From Tetrastigma voinierianum (Eukaryota; Streptophyta; Magnoliopsida; Vitales; Vitaceae), in contig JAEQBH010006830.1 of the NCBI GenBank assembly GCA_016808115.1, positions 62,001 through 126,000 of the forward strand: a stretch of 64,000 nucleotides of DNA, in the 5' to 3' direction. The notes beneath the pieces were generated by a model that was given only the letters and a program-made list of their open reading frames with translations, did no database searches and was not told the DNA's origin. Each line of letters opens with the position of its first letter. The stretch's first letter is position 1. The translations under genes were made by a program, and so were the position numbers. This document shows, piece after piece, positions 24,761 to 36,400 of the stretch.

Positions 24761-25211
24761 AATCCACAGTAACAATTTACTTTTATTTAATGATTATATT
24801 ATTTAATTTATCAATCTTTTATGACTATGAATATGATTATTTATGATTAATTATGATTTCAATAAATTTTATGATTATATAATTTAAGATTATGAATATG
24901 ATTATTTAAAAATAATGATTGTAGTATGATTTTATTAATTTAATTTAGCCTCAATCTTTATTTCTTTGAAATAGATATGCGTACGTCTCAGGGAGGGGCT
25001 CTGTTGCGCCTGGTAGATGACCTACGGGATCGGAGCGTAGACGACGAGTGCAATTAAGAGAGGTTGAGCCAGCAGTAGATCGAGATCAGTTGAACATCAC
25101 CGGCATGATGAGGATGAGGCCCGAGAGGTATTGAGGGTGTTGCGGAGGACCTATCGGTGATCCTGTGGGTTTTCTGACCATGACTGCGACAAAGATATGG
25201 ATTTAGGGAAG

Positions 25212-25308
25212 GTAAATAATCATTGTCCAAAGTTGTATATATATATTTTTATATTAATTTTAAATTCACATGTAACCCAGTTGTAATTTATTTGGTATTT
25301 ATGTGTAG
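25212..25308 (+). other. Probable intron 1 of the PMD pseudogene
   Basis: GT at 25,212 and AG at 25,307-25,308 enclose a T/A-rich 97-bp stretch between two PMD-like coding segments. The other candidates are 25,978-26,062 (85 bp) and 26,599-26,702 (104 bp), both GT-AG and AT-rich. Confidence 0.55.
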
Positions 25309-26828
25309 GATCGAGCACCATTGGTGATAAATCATGGTGCAAGGCACACGCAGTGGAGCTTGATCTGCGAGAGAGGTCTGCGTCATTTACGAGGCTACGT
25401 GCATCGATGCGGGTTGGCACCGTTTGTGCGATTTGATTCGTCGAGTTGAGTGAGCCGGAATGTTGTCGGCATTTTGTGGCGGTGTATTGAGGACTTCCAC
25501 GACTTTTCATCTTCAGTTTGGTGATATGACCATCACGCTAGACGACGTCGTATCCATTTTACACATACCTATTACTAGATCGATGATATCATTCTCGACC
25601 GCCCGGTGGGCGATGCGATGCTTTATTGGTACCGGTTGTTGGGCACCGCGGCGTTGAGGCATCGAGACGGGCGATGTCGTTCTCCTTGATTCGACTCTTT
25701 TGTGGTGAGGATAATTTTTAAACTATTCTACCGGATGTCTCATCGATGATGATATCGAGTTTTACTACTGCGAGCCTTCTTGCTCCATCTGGTTGGTTGC
25801 ACTTTCTATTTGCTAATAGAGTGCAACCGGTGTCATAATGAATGTCTTGGAGCTATTAGGGACCTCGGCATGGTTGGTAGCTATGTAGCAGAGTGTGGCT
25901 TGTCAGCATATCTATCTGACAGCGGCTGCTGCGACGGCGAGGTTTGAATCGCGGCGATTAGAATACGACCCTTTGCGGTATGATTGATGACACTTTTGAT
26001 AATTTTTAGATAATTTTCAATTATCGATTATATTGATATTAATTATGCGATTTATTATGTAGGCACGGATTTACTGCGAGATGTTTTCTTCTCGGTTATC
26101 ATTTTGCTGATCCGCGACCACGTGCACTCGTTGGAAGCGCCGTGATATTCCGATAGTTTGCAATCAGTTAAAGATGACTAGATCGTTGCGAGATTGGATG
26201 TCCTGGCCCCGGGAGCCATGCGTGGATCATCAAAGTGACACCCCTTTCCCAGATATTGCATGGTTTTACGGATGCATAAAGTGCTAGCGGTTGTTTGAGC
26301 CATATCGTCGGGCCGGGTCTTCGCGATTTGGTATATTGAGCCATTCCTCCATGAAGCCTTCGCACCCTCACGACCTAACCGTAGTATCTTATTGGACCGG
26401 TATTGGGAGAGATGGGCGGATCCGCGTCTTGTTGTCGAGTCGAAAGTCGACAATGCCAATACTCGGGCTCGGAGAGTGTAGCCGTATGGCAGGTATGATC
26501 GCATATCATGCATCGTTCAAGCCTCCACGAATTTGAGATCGGGTTTCTGACGGATGCAGTCAACTCACGCCTCACATGCTGCATCTACCAGTGATACTGT
26601 AAGTTAAATATGGACTTTCGTTTTGACCCTGTGTCATTGTACATAATATTTGCCAACTTTTTATTATATTCTTAATAGTAAGTTCACATATTATTTATGT
26701 AGCGTGTCTTGAGAGCATTGATTTTATTGAGGCATGTGATATCTGGTGGAAGACAACAGAGTCTCGATTATTTTTTGGGTGCACTGAATGAGGCGCATAG
26801 CATACTTGCTGGGTCATATGAGACTTTA

Positions 26829-26918
26829 GCATCTCACAGTACTCCATCACCTGCTCTAGCACCTCACAGCACACCATCACCTGCTCCAGCATCTCACAGC
26901 ACTCCATCGCACGCTCTG
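26829..26918 (+). repeat. In-frame 30-bp repeat x3 in PMD linker
   Basis: Units start at 26,829, 26,859 and 26,889 and encode A-(S/P)-HSTPS-(P/H)-A-(L/P). The repeat is a multiple of three and stays in frame with the C-terminal PMD sequence, so it expanded while the frame still mattered or without disrupting it. Confidence 0.75.
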
Positions 26919-27189
26919 GCGTCCATTTTTAGCCCTCCCGGCTTTTGTCTATCACTCGCGACATCGGTTCTGTTCCTCCACCAATAGTTCATCTACCTCA
27001 AGTGACAGGTTGCTCATCGGCACTGCGGCGGATCATCGGCTGCCAGGATTCTACTCAACCTCTAGGTGTATATGTTCGTTCGAAGAGGAAAAGACTTTAG
27101 TTTTATGTTTTTATGTATTAGTTGTTAGACTTTAATGTTTAAAATAGAAATTTGATTAATTTTATTGTATTATATTAGTTGTTAGATTA

Positions 27190-27480
27190 ATTTATAAAAT
27201 ATATTTAAATTTTCAAGTATTAAAAATAATTTATATAATATAGTTAAATTTTAAAAGTATTAAAATAATTTATAAAATATATTTAAATTTTCAAGTATTA
27301 AAATAATTTATATAATATAGTTAAATTTTATAAATATTAAAATAATTTATATAATATAGTTAAATTTTATAATTAATAAAATAATTTATATAATATCTTA
27401 AATTTTATAATTAATAAAATAATTTATATAATATACTTAAATTTTTATAATTTATATAATATACTTAAACTAATTTTAGA
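27190..27480. repeat. ~39-bp AT-rich tandem repeat, about 7 units
   Basis: The unit 'AAATAATTTATATAATATAG', followed by 'TTAAATTTTATAAATATT', recurs through the interval at about 38-40 bp spacing just after the PMD pseudogene. Confidence 0.75.
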
Positions 27481-27504
27481 AAATTTAAAAAAAATTAGAA
27501 AATT

Positions 27505-27720
27505 AAAATGAATTCCGGATTTGTAAAATCCCGAGAATGTTTGGTTATATCGGATATTAAAATCAGGAAATTTACTGCGTGATCCTAGGAGAATTTAAAT
27601 CCGAGGAAAGTTTGCTTTGCGAGATGCAAATAGAAAATGTTCAAATGTTCAGATTCAAAATGGGAAAACTCTTTCTAGTCAAGATTTAAAATCCGGAAGT
27701 AATTACATTAATTTTTATTA
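27505..27720. repeat. CCGGATTT-type repeat block
   Basis: 'CCGGATTTGTAAAATCCCG', 'TCGGATATTAAAATCAGG' and 'TTTAAAATCCGGAAG' words resemble the block at 35,290-35,560. It may mark an inner end of the MULE or a solo fragment. Confidence 0.4.
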
Positions 27721-28120
27721 ATTAGTGTCTAAATAAAATGATGCTGTTATGAAAAATTAAAATTACATCATTAAAAGTAATTAATTTAAATTAAAATTAA
27801 ATATAATACATATCATTCTAATATAAATCGTTTAAAGTTGTAGATGCGTCGTGTTTCCTTGTCAGTGCCTAACGTGGCCATTACGTGAGTTCGTCCCCTA
27901 ATAATGATCTAAAAGCCTCAATCAGAGTACATAAAGTCTCCATCCTCGAGCACAGCAGTATCAAGTAAGATCGCCGGTTGCATGCAGTGGAGGTATTGTT
28001 GATGTCGAATCCATGAAGACCTAAAAATAAAGATGTCCCTTTGTCAAAAAACAAAAATATAAAAACATTAAAATTAATGACTAACAAAATATAATTTAAC
28101 AAATCTGTACGAAATGACAA
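27720..28120. other. Intergenic inside the MULE region
   Basis: Contains a moderately GC-rich patch (27,845-28,020) that may be a further degraded coding remnant on the minus strand. I cannot assign it. Confidence 0.3.
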
Positions 28121-30170
28121 TCCTCAACAAATCCAAGTGCAATCAGTTTGTGGTGATGACACACCCCTACCCCCTCTGATGTGATTGTCTTAGGCGGCTC
28201 CATGAAAATCCCAGTAGATTACCTCATGACTAAATCCACGTGAAGTGAAGCCGTGTTAACTGCTTAAACCTCCTACAAATTTTTCTTTATTTATAACTTG
28301 GATTTGGTAAAAATCTTGAACAACGGAAAAACCGAGTAGCATGACAGTGCACATAGTCTAATTCCAAATCTGTATACATCAATTTACATATCAAAGAAAA
28401 TATGGCGATCGATCTCGCCAACATTCTCCACCAAAACTACTTTATGTCTGTGCTATTAGTATCTGGAAATTCAAAGTATGTTCTTACGAAATATAATTAA
28501 TACCGACACTTATGCGATGTGGGGACCAGTCTATTATGCTCCGGCGTCTTTAGCAAATCTTGCATTACTGGAAAATAGTTTTTAAAATATAAAATAATGA
28601 GCTAAAACGAGCTCGGTGAGTATGCTTTCATAAAATGTTTTGCTTTTTCCAGGAAAACATCTCAAAAATGTAAAACTTCTCTTTTCTGAAATATTTTCGA
28701 AGAACTTTGCACTTTGCTTTGCTTGCTTCAAAGTTTCTAAAAACTTTTCTTTACTTACTTTTTCTTCTTGCTTTGCTTTGTTTTGCTTTTCTTTAAAGCT
28801 TGTAAAACTTTGTGCTTGCTTGCTTAGAAGGTTTATAACACTTCTCAAATTTTCTACTCTTGCTTGTTTTATCTTGCTTGAAAAGTTTCTTAAAACCTTT
28901 CACAAACCTTTGCTTTAAAAGTTTCCTCAAAACTTTTCATAAATGAGCACAGCTCCAACCGCATGCTTTGAAAATAAGCGAGGGCTGAGCTCAACAGTTT
29001 TGCTAAAATCCACGGGAGCTTGGCTCGCCGTCGTTTTGAAATCTAGCGGGAGTGCGGGCTCAGCAGTTTGCTTTAAAACTCTCCAGGAGCTTTGGGCGGC
29101 CGGGCGCAATGGTTGATTTTTCAAAGCTGTATATCATGGCGTAAAACATCGCCCACTAGGGCTTCTTTGCTTATACCCTGGTGAACCACGGGGGCACAGT
29201 AACTCAGGTGCGATGCGGACCTTTGTCGGCGTCACCTTTTCAGGTGAATATGGTGGAATTGACCTCGTGTCGCATCACCATACTTAGTTAGAGCTCATAA
29301 CCTTATATACTCTGTACGTCGCGACGGTCTCCTTTAAATGCATGATGTATGTCCCAAGTTTGCCGACCAGGCAAACTACAGCTCATGTGTGAATCCTAAC
29401 TCCGCAGTCTGATGCGGAATACCTCGACCGGTTGCTTTAGCACGAAGCCCAGGAAGGCTGTTTTCACAAACATTCTTTGCTTGCTTGCTTGCTCTTTATA
29501 AAATAGTTTTATAATTTAAAACCATTTGCTTGCTAACGAAAAATGGTTTAGTATTAAAAACCATTTACTTGCCTTCTTGCTTTGCGCTCTTTATCAAAAT
29601 GGTTTTACAATTTAAAACCATTTGCCTTGAAAAATGGTTTAATTATTGAAACCATTTGCCCGCCCTTTGCTTGCTTGAAAAATGGTTTTAACTTTTCAAA
29701 AACCATTTACTTGCTTATAAAGTGGTTTTACAATTTAAAGTAATCTTGCTTTCAAAAATGGTTTAACTCAAAATAATTTGATTCCTTTTAACTCATTACT
29801 TTATTCTTGAAAATGGTTGCATTCAAAACCATGAAATACCGGTGTAAACAATTTGTAATAATAATAATAATACGCAGTATTGGAAAATAAGTTTAGAACA
29901 CTCACCTCTTTGCTTGTAACTTGGTACAGTTCCACATTTTTCCCTTTGCTTTTAACTTCACACACTCAATAAAATCTGACCCAACAGTACAATCGCCTAC
30001 GTAATCGCATAACTTAGCATACTTCTTAGACTTAATTACACTCAACGAATATCGCCGAGGCGAAGTGAAGCTTCGCCGAGGTGGCGAGTTATGCTACGTT
30101 TTTGTAGAGTCCCAATCTTATTCGAACCTATTTTAATCATTTAATAAGGTTCCTAAACTATCGATTAATA
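28120..30170. repeat. Long noncoding repeat R5
   Basis: Starts with TGACACACCCCTACCCCCTC at about 28,156 (the reverse of a TGTCA-type end). It carries the GAGCTAAAACGAGCTCGGTGAG signature at 28,600-28,620, then a TTGCTT-rich block (28,640-28,930) and a GC-rich block (28,940-29,460). A run of AAACCATTT/AAATGGTTT words follows (29,490-29,830), then an end near 'CGCCGAGGCGAAGTGAAGC' at 30,052-30,070. No coding sequence. It sits between the two MULE genes, so it is probably a nested insertion. Confidence 0.55.
29490..29830. repeat. AAATGGTTT / AAACCATTT inverted-word array
   Basis: At least nine alternating copies of AAATGGTTT and its reverse complement AAACCATTT at about 25-45 bp spacing, separated by TTGCTTGC. 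Each adjacent pair could form a 9-bp stem. Confidence 0.7.
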
Positions 30171-32720
30171 CGAATAGGGCTTAATTACCGCAACATGTGA
30201 TGCGGGCATTGGGACACATGTGTGGAGTACGCACTGGACCTATACCGGTACATTACGTTACAGTGGGAGTATGCACATGCACTTCACGAGCGTTATCTTG
30301 GTACACTTTGCCATGTTGGGGGTGTACCGGTCACCTCACATCATGTAGAGTACACCTTAAATTTTGCCAGTTTTGTTGTTTTCCTTTTGATACCAATTCA
30401 CTTCATACCCACTTCTATAATTCCTAACCTCAAGAAAGCATCATGGAAATCATCCAAAAACAACTCCCACTGGCTTAACAGATTGGTACTATCTGAACTC
30501 AAACCTAAAACCCTATATGAAAATTCAAGAACTCTACCTAAGGTCCATCAATTCTTTATAAACCACATAATTTGATGATTCCATGGTTTATTTTACACCA
30601 ATTGGGGTTTTACTCTCACAACCCCAACAATTCAAAGGTTTGTGTGATCTTTACACAAAACTGATTCGTGCCTGCGACAGGGTGAAGCCGGAATCAACAA
30701 ATTTGTTTCCTATATGTTCCTCTTGCCGTAGTGACTGCTGCTGATATAGCGATCCCTAGGATCGAACACGGGGATGGGTTTTCATCCACGAATGATTTAT
30801 TAGTGTTTGAAAATTGGTGAGGCTTTTAGTTTGGATTTTTAGTTTGGTTCAAAGCAGTGGGAGTTGTTTGTTTCTTGACTAAGCGTAATGGTACAAGTGA
30901 AATGTGAAATACATTAACTCTTGAAGGCTTGGGTCACTAGCTTGATAACATGGGGCTATTGAAGTGTCCTCGGGTTATTTCCTCGCATTATGGCAAGTGA
31001 CATATAGTCAAAGCCAAAACCGGATCTTTGTTTAACTATAAAATCTAACCTAGGGCCACTCCCCATTTGGGAGTCAAACCAAATGCTAAGCATTAGTCCC
31101 ATTGAGTTTAAAACTAGCATTCCAACCTCATTTCAATGGCTCGTAAATGGCATCTAAAGGATATCGAGTGCATCTAACATTAGCAATACCCTTTGAGACC
31201 TAACATGGCAGTATCGACCAAGGAACAACATTAAATGGCATTAAACCCCGTTTGGAAGGTATGGAACCATAAATGCGTGCTGTATCATTTAAAGCATGAG
31301 GACAACTGCGAGAACTACAAACAGATACCAGCCCTCCTCTTCAAAGTGAGCTTAGCCAAGCATCCCACTTGAGTTGCCATCCTCAAGAGAGAGGTGTTTG
31401 GCTGACAAGAAAATAAAAAAGAGGAGAGAATAAATGAAACCACTAAAATGAGAAAACTGAGAATTTTATAAAATGAAAGGCTCTTTGCAAAATTGCTTAG
31501 GGTTACAAAAATGATGGGGTTTTATATAGTCCACCCAAAAGTGTGAAAATACAATAATGCCTAAAATATTGGCTTACAAAGGGACAAGGTGGTAATACAC
31601 CAAGCGCTTGATCGTTTAGCGTAAGTACAAAAATCACGAGTGACCATTTGTATAGACGATTTTGTAGCATAGCGAAAATTTAGTTAAGCTAAATGAAATT
31701 TAGCCAACCTAGCGAAATTCTACGAGATAGCGAAATTGAGAAATTTAAGTATCAACGGTAATTCGCTAGCTAGAGAACTTCGCAAATTGCTGAAAGAAAC
31801 TGTGTGAGATAGCGAAGTGGTTAATTTTACTTAGGCACGCGTGATTTTAGAAGCTAGCTTTAATTTCCCAATTTAAGCTAGGATTCTTGAAATTTTCAAC
31901 TATAATTCGCAAATTTGCAAATCAAATGAAACACCATAATCATAATAATTTCCTATAATTATACAAATCTGCTTTGCCTGTGCATCCTCTTTACTCTTTG
32001 TTAAATCCTTTGTCTTCCTTTCTTCATTGAATCTTTATATTTAAATCATGCCTCGGCTCGGTGAAATCATCGAAATCTCACATTCAACACAATCTGACTA
32101 AACACAACTTTGTTTGAAGTTCTCAAAAACCTGCAAAACTAACCAAAACAATCTCAAAATGGCATTAGTGTAACCAAGTGGACCTGCACACATCAATTGG
32201 CTTAATTGTTATGATTAGTGCGCAAAAAGCACCCAAAACCTATCCTGAATAGGGTTCAAAATTGCACTTTTTGGGCACTAATCAAAAACCTAGACCAAAG
32301 GAGCAACTATTCTCCTTACCAAGGCTTAAGAATCAAATTACCCTTGATTCTAAGACAACAACATACCTTGCTCTTGGATTTCTTCTCCTCCTTCTTCTTC
32401 CTTCTCTTCCTCCTCTTGGCTCTCTCTTCTCCTCCTCAAAACCGTGAACCCTAGCTTTTGGGAGACCAAAATATGAATTTGGCTTTTGTCTCCCTCTTTC
32501 ATAAGCTAAACTTTGCCTTAATTGAAATTAGCCCCCATCTCTTTAATATTGCAATACCAACTTTTGAAATTTCCACTATGACCCATCTCTAACTTAATGA
32601 TTTTCATATTCATGTCCTATTTGCTTAATGACATTTGTACCATATTCTCTTTGAAATTCCAGTTCCGCAATTTATCATTTCCTACTATAGTCTCCAAATA
32701 CTACTATGACATAGTACTCT
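30170..32720. repeat. Long noncoding repeat R6
   Basis: The right part (32,200-32,700) repeats the layout seen at the R3 and R4 right ends: a CTTCTTCCTCTTC pyrimidine tract, a 'GGGAGACCAAA' word, then 'TCTCCCTCTTTCATAAG' and AT-rich sequence. The interior has the 15-bp palindrome CGATCC-CTA-GGATCG (about 30,751-30,765) and a region at 31,610-31,820 with repeated TAGCGAAATT words. Noncoding. Probably nested in the MULE. Confidence 0.45.
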
Positions 32721-35070
32721 TATACACCCCTACGTGATCCTTGTACTATCTGAGAAACTCTCACGGGACCGAGTGTTCTGGTGAAGTGGGTGTGGTGTCT
32801 GGAATCTAAGTGGTAGATATGTTAGGCATTGTCTAGTGTTAAATCGGACTAACACAATATTGTACGTGAGGCTATCAGCTGGCCGGGGTGAGTCATCATC
32901 TATCATATGGAGGCAAAGAGTCAAAACATGATAATGAATAAACCAACTTCGTAACTGCAGTCGATTGATCCATACAATTGAACATACTCATCATGAAAAG
33001 TTTGAAGCTCATGAACCAAATCTTGTCGAACCGTTCCCATCATTATTCCCCCATTCCTAACCCAACAATCGATCGTATCCACAATGACCTCTGCATAGCA
33101 TCCACGATGTTCACTATATGTTTACGTGTTTGATGTGAGCTTCTTTAATGTACTTCAATTTTTTCCTTTGAGTTGCTCACGGGTATCTGGTGATTTGGTG
33201 ATACTATCACTTCAAATGAGACTCAACAATTTCAAATAAAAGAAGGCTCGTTTGGTAGATAAATTGATTTTCAATGTGGACAGGCCCTTTGCCTTAACCT
33301 TCTCAAAGTGGTGGAAACATAGATATGGATTGCGGGATAAAGCTAACTCTCTCGACTTCCTTTTTTAATGCTATTTTACACCTCATCCCTTGTCAGTAGT
33401 GTCTCGAAATACTATCAATCTCAGGAGTAATTGTCAACTCGGGCAGACGTGTCTTTGTAAGTATCAACTTCACTCAATGAGAATGCACTATCAAGGGAAT
33501 TAATGCGACCTTCTTTTGATAGGATTACTTGCAAAGTTAGTGCGCCTGAAACAGCCCATATGAAGATTCTGTTCACGCAACCACATATTCCTTTCTCAAT
33601 TTCAGCAGGTTGCTCTTTTAAACTCCATCAATATCATATTGAGTGAAGCCCTAGATACCATACCCCGCAATTCTTTAAACATAGCATTATTGAATTGATG
33701 TTAAACAACAGAAATACTTCTCTCAAATGAAGCTTTGATTTCCGTATGTTGCAACTCAATAAGAGCATTTATTACATTCAAGAACTCTAAGAAATCCTGA
33801 GATGAACGAATGTCTCTTCAACTTTGCATATGCACTCGGCCCTATAAAAATATAAAACATATATTAAAATCATTTTTATGTATGGATATTTCCAAGAAAA
33901 ACTATTACTAATTAACGTACCTATTAAATTGTGTTGCCTAAATGCATTACTTTATCTGTCCAAGCTGCGACAAATCTTTCCTTATAAGGAGTCAACCATG
34001 ACTCTGTCACATATTTTACTGCTCCGGGGTAAGTATAGTAATCAGTTGTCAATGATCTTAAATTCCTCTCGTATTTGTCCTCATTCGAAGAAAACCTTCT
34101 TCTCTTTTCGCTCAAAAACAACTTCTTCCCCGGTTTGCAAGTACATTTTTGATATATGCCACGTTTACGCAGAAGATTTGTTGTGGTAAAATACTACTTT
34201 GCTAGCGTTCATTAAGGCCAACTCCCTACTCCCGGTAACAATGACATTGGTATTCGATCAGCAAACGGTAAACTTTGTAACTTCTCCATTGCCCCGAGTG
34301 TGGTTGTCTGCACGCTCGACCTCAAATACAAATGCCCGCAGAAAAAGTCAAATTTGTAGATGTCCACACCTACAATCTCAGTAGAAAGCGATATCTGTTG
34401 GTTTTATAAGTGCAATCCATAATTAGAACCTTTGCAAAATGCATTCAACAGCTGAATAGAAGTAGGATATTACTAAAACAAGTATCTCCCACACAATGGA
34501 TTCGACTCATCCTTCCTATGCCATTAATATATTTACATTCATTCGAGGTTGTTTTATTCGTTCTTGCATTTGCGATCTACGATTGTAGTAAGCTATTGAT
34601 ATTTACAAACGGCGTGCATTGTAGATTGTCTTCCTTAGTACTAACATTATACTCATCATGATTTTTAAGCGATGAAATATTCCTTGGTTTCACGGAAGTT
34701 CTCCCCGTCATATCGGACAATAGTTTCTCCCCATCAGATAATCGACCAGCATATAGTGACCCTCTAATTACGTTTATGCTTCATTGATTATGAAATCCAC
34801 AAACAACTTTAACACTCTAATCATCATTACTAGTTAACTTCACACCGATTATCTTAAATGGACAATCATTTTTAGTTCGGTGCCTTTTGATTCAAGGCTT
34901 CCACATTCGACATATTCTTTGCATGCCTATGTTCGCCGTAACTCACATACAAGGCTAACTCTAGCTTTTCTACTATATCCTTTATCCGATCTTTTTATCA
35001 CAATAACAAATCCGTTCTTTTTTCCCACATTCGAGCAATTAATCAAAGCATCCAGAGCTAAAAAATATGG
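32712..35070 (-). pseudogene. MULE transposase with C-terminal OTU-like protease region, broken
   Basis: Read on the minus strand in order: an N-terminal segment with KKNGFVIVIKRSDKGYSRKA (about 35,020-34,960); a MuDR-type region with VVCGFHNQ, YAGRLSDGE and PFKIIG (34,860-34,700); a decayed catalytic region with LPFADRIPMSLLPG (about 34,265-34,225); the family-typical YVTESWLTPYKERFVAAW and TDKVMHLGNT (34,011-33,930); then EIKASFERSISVV and FNNAMFKELRGMVSRASLN (33,770-33,640). Next come a weak SWIM-like stretch (about 33,600-33,450), a linker, and an OTU-like part: GHCGY (about 33,083), TVRQDLVHELQTFHDEYVQL (33,042-32,983) and the QCLTYLPLRFQTP segment (32,850-32,812). OTU domains are deubiquitinase-type cysteine proteases; a subset of plant MULE proteins carries one. 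Many frameshifts and stops rule out function. It converges with the PMD gene at 25-27 kb. Confidence 0.8.
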
Positions 35071-35289
35071 ATAATAACAATTTATTAATTTGATATATCT
35101 TAAAACAAATTACTGAACTTCCAAATTATTAAAATCCACACTCATTACTACTAAATGCATCCTTGCCAATCAACTAATTGCGTAAAGAGAACACGTATGA
35201 TCGAAATCATCTGCCAAAAATAAAATGCGATTAAATACAACTGAAATAATGTCAGTTAAAAAGCTGGATAAGAAATGCTCTTCACCCAG

Positions 35290-35560
35290 GATTTGTAAAT
35301 CCGGGAAAAATCATAGTGTTCGGATTTTCAAATCCGGTTTCAAGTAGAAATTCCGGATTTCCAAATCTGGGATATATTCTATTTACCGAATATCACAAAT
35401 TCGGTTATAACAATCTAATTCGGATTTTGATATCCGGGATATTGTCTGTGATCCGGATTTGTTAAATCAGGTTTGTGATATATTCGAGTTTCATCTCTAG
35501 AATATTATGATATCGGGATTTCAATTCGGATTAAGTACATTCTCACGAGAAAAGTTGAAC
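35290..35560. repeat. Subterminal CCGGATTT/AAATCCGG repeats, right side of MULE
   Basis: Words such as GGATTTGTAAATCCGGG, GGATTTTCAAATCCGG, GGATTTCCAAATCTGGG and GGATTTTGATATCCGGG recur five to six times. Most are imperfect palindromes of the GGATTT-N-AAATCC form. They lie just upstream of the transposase start, mirroring 24,420-24,760. Confidence 0.6.
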
Positions 35561-35569
35561 CTAAATGTT

Positions 35570-36400
35570 ATCCAACTTCCTCGTCTTCCTTCTCCCACCA
35601 TTTTAAGCTAATTTCAACGTCATTCTCATTTTTCGGAGTCATTCTCACCCGATTTTCTGCTTTATTTTTCAAAGCGAAGCCACTTCGGAGGAAGGGATTG
35701 AGTCTTGAGAGAGATGAAGAAGAAGAAGAAAGAAATAGAAAAAATAGGTTTAAGGATAAATTTGTATTTTTCTCTATGAGTATTTTTAATGGGATGTATA
35801 GAAAAATAAATGGGGTGCAAATAGAATTTCTCAATTTTAAAACCCTTTTCCCATAAACCCTACTACTCTTCCCTTAGAAGTTAAGTAGGAGTAACTAAAT
35901 ATATTAAAGTATAAAGTGGTTTCCGACCGTCCGTCCCAGGTCAAGCGGTGAAAAATAAGTTGGTGGATAATGAATATGGATATGGATAAAATCAGTTTTT
36001 TGAATGGATTAATGGATTGGATATGGTTAGGCATATCCGATCCGATCCAAACCCGCATCATATCCGACCCCAAACATGTGTAATATTTGAATTAATATTT
36101 GAATGTTATAATATCCGGCCAATATTTGAATTAATTGTACTTGTATTAACACTATATAATATGATATGATCTCACATTACTAATTCAAATATTTAATCGC
36201 TATTTTTATAAAATCCTAATTAGTAAAGTTAGAAATTAATACTAAAATATAATAATGTAAACCCCAAACCTAACAATAAACATTATAAATTATAAATCTA
36301 GTCCTAATTGTAATTTGTAAATCCTAACGTAACATGCTAACATTGTAAAACTCCCAAATTTAACACAAGAAATTCTAAACTTATAACACCACAAACCCTA
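35570..36400. other. Possible right end of the MULE, then AT-rich DNA
   Basis: 35,570-35,850 has the A+C/G layout of a transposon leader (GAAGAAGAAGAAG tract at 35,716-35,731, then a 'GGGGTGCAAATAGAATTTCTC' region at about 35,812-35,832 that could be a terminal segment). From 35,900 a GGATATGGATA-rich block and AT-rich intergenic DNA follow. Confidence 0.3.

Larger units (their letters stand above)
24976..27106 (+). pseudogene. Plant mobile domain (PMD/MAIN-like) protein, broken
   Basis: Frames joined across indels read in the order of a PMD protein: an N-terminal R/Q-rich part with a G-P-DP-...-IW motif (about 25,135-25,205); RGYVHRCGLAPFVRFDS (25,400-25,440); the diagnostic FGDMTITLDDVVSILHIPI (25,523-25,579); RAFLLHLVGCTLF (25,768-25,806) with GDLGMVGSY (25,860-25,886); a HPHDL/YWTGIGR region (26,362-26,411); then a Ser/Pro linker and a short basic tail at VYVRSKRKRL (27,069-27,098). 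Three GT-AG gaps at expected breaks (25,212-25,308; 25,978-26,062; 26,599-26,702) look like small introns. PMD proteins act in silencing and meristem maintenance (MAIN/MAIL1) and also travel inside MULEs and retroelements. Frameshifts near 25,450, 25,660-25,760 and 26,530 make this copy nonfunctional. Its location beside a MULE transposase suggests the transposon-borne class. Confidence 0.8.

Noticed and set aside
28582..28918. Opposed frames of 88 and 92 codons
   Set aside because: Both come from the CTTTGCTTGCTT-rich low-complexity block in R5.
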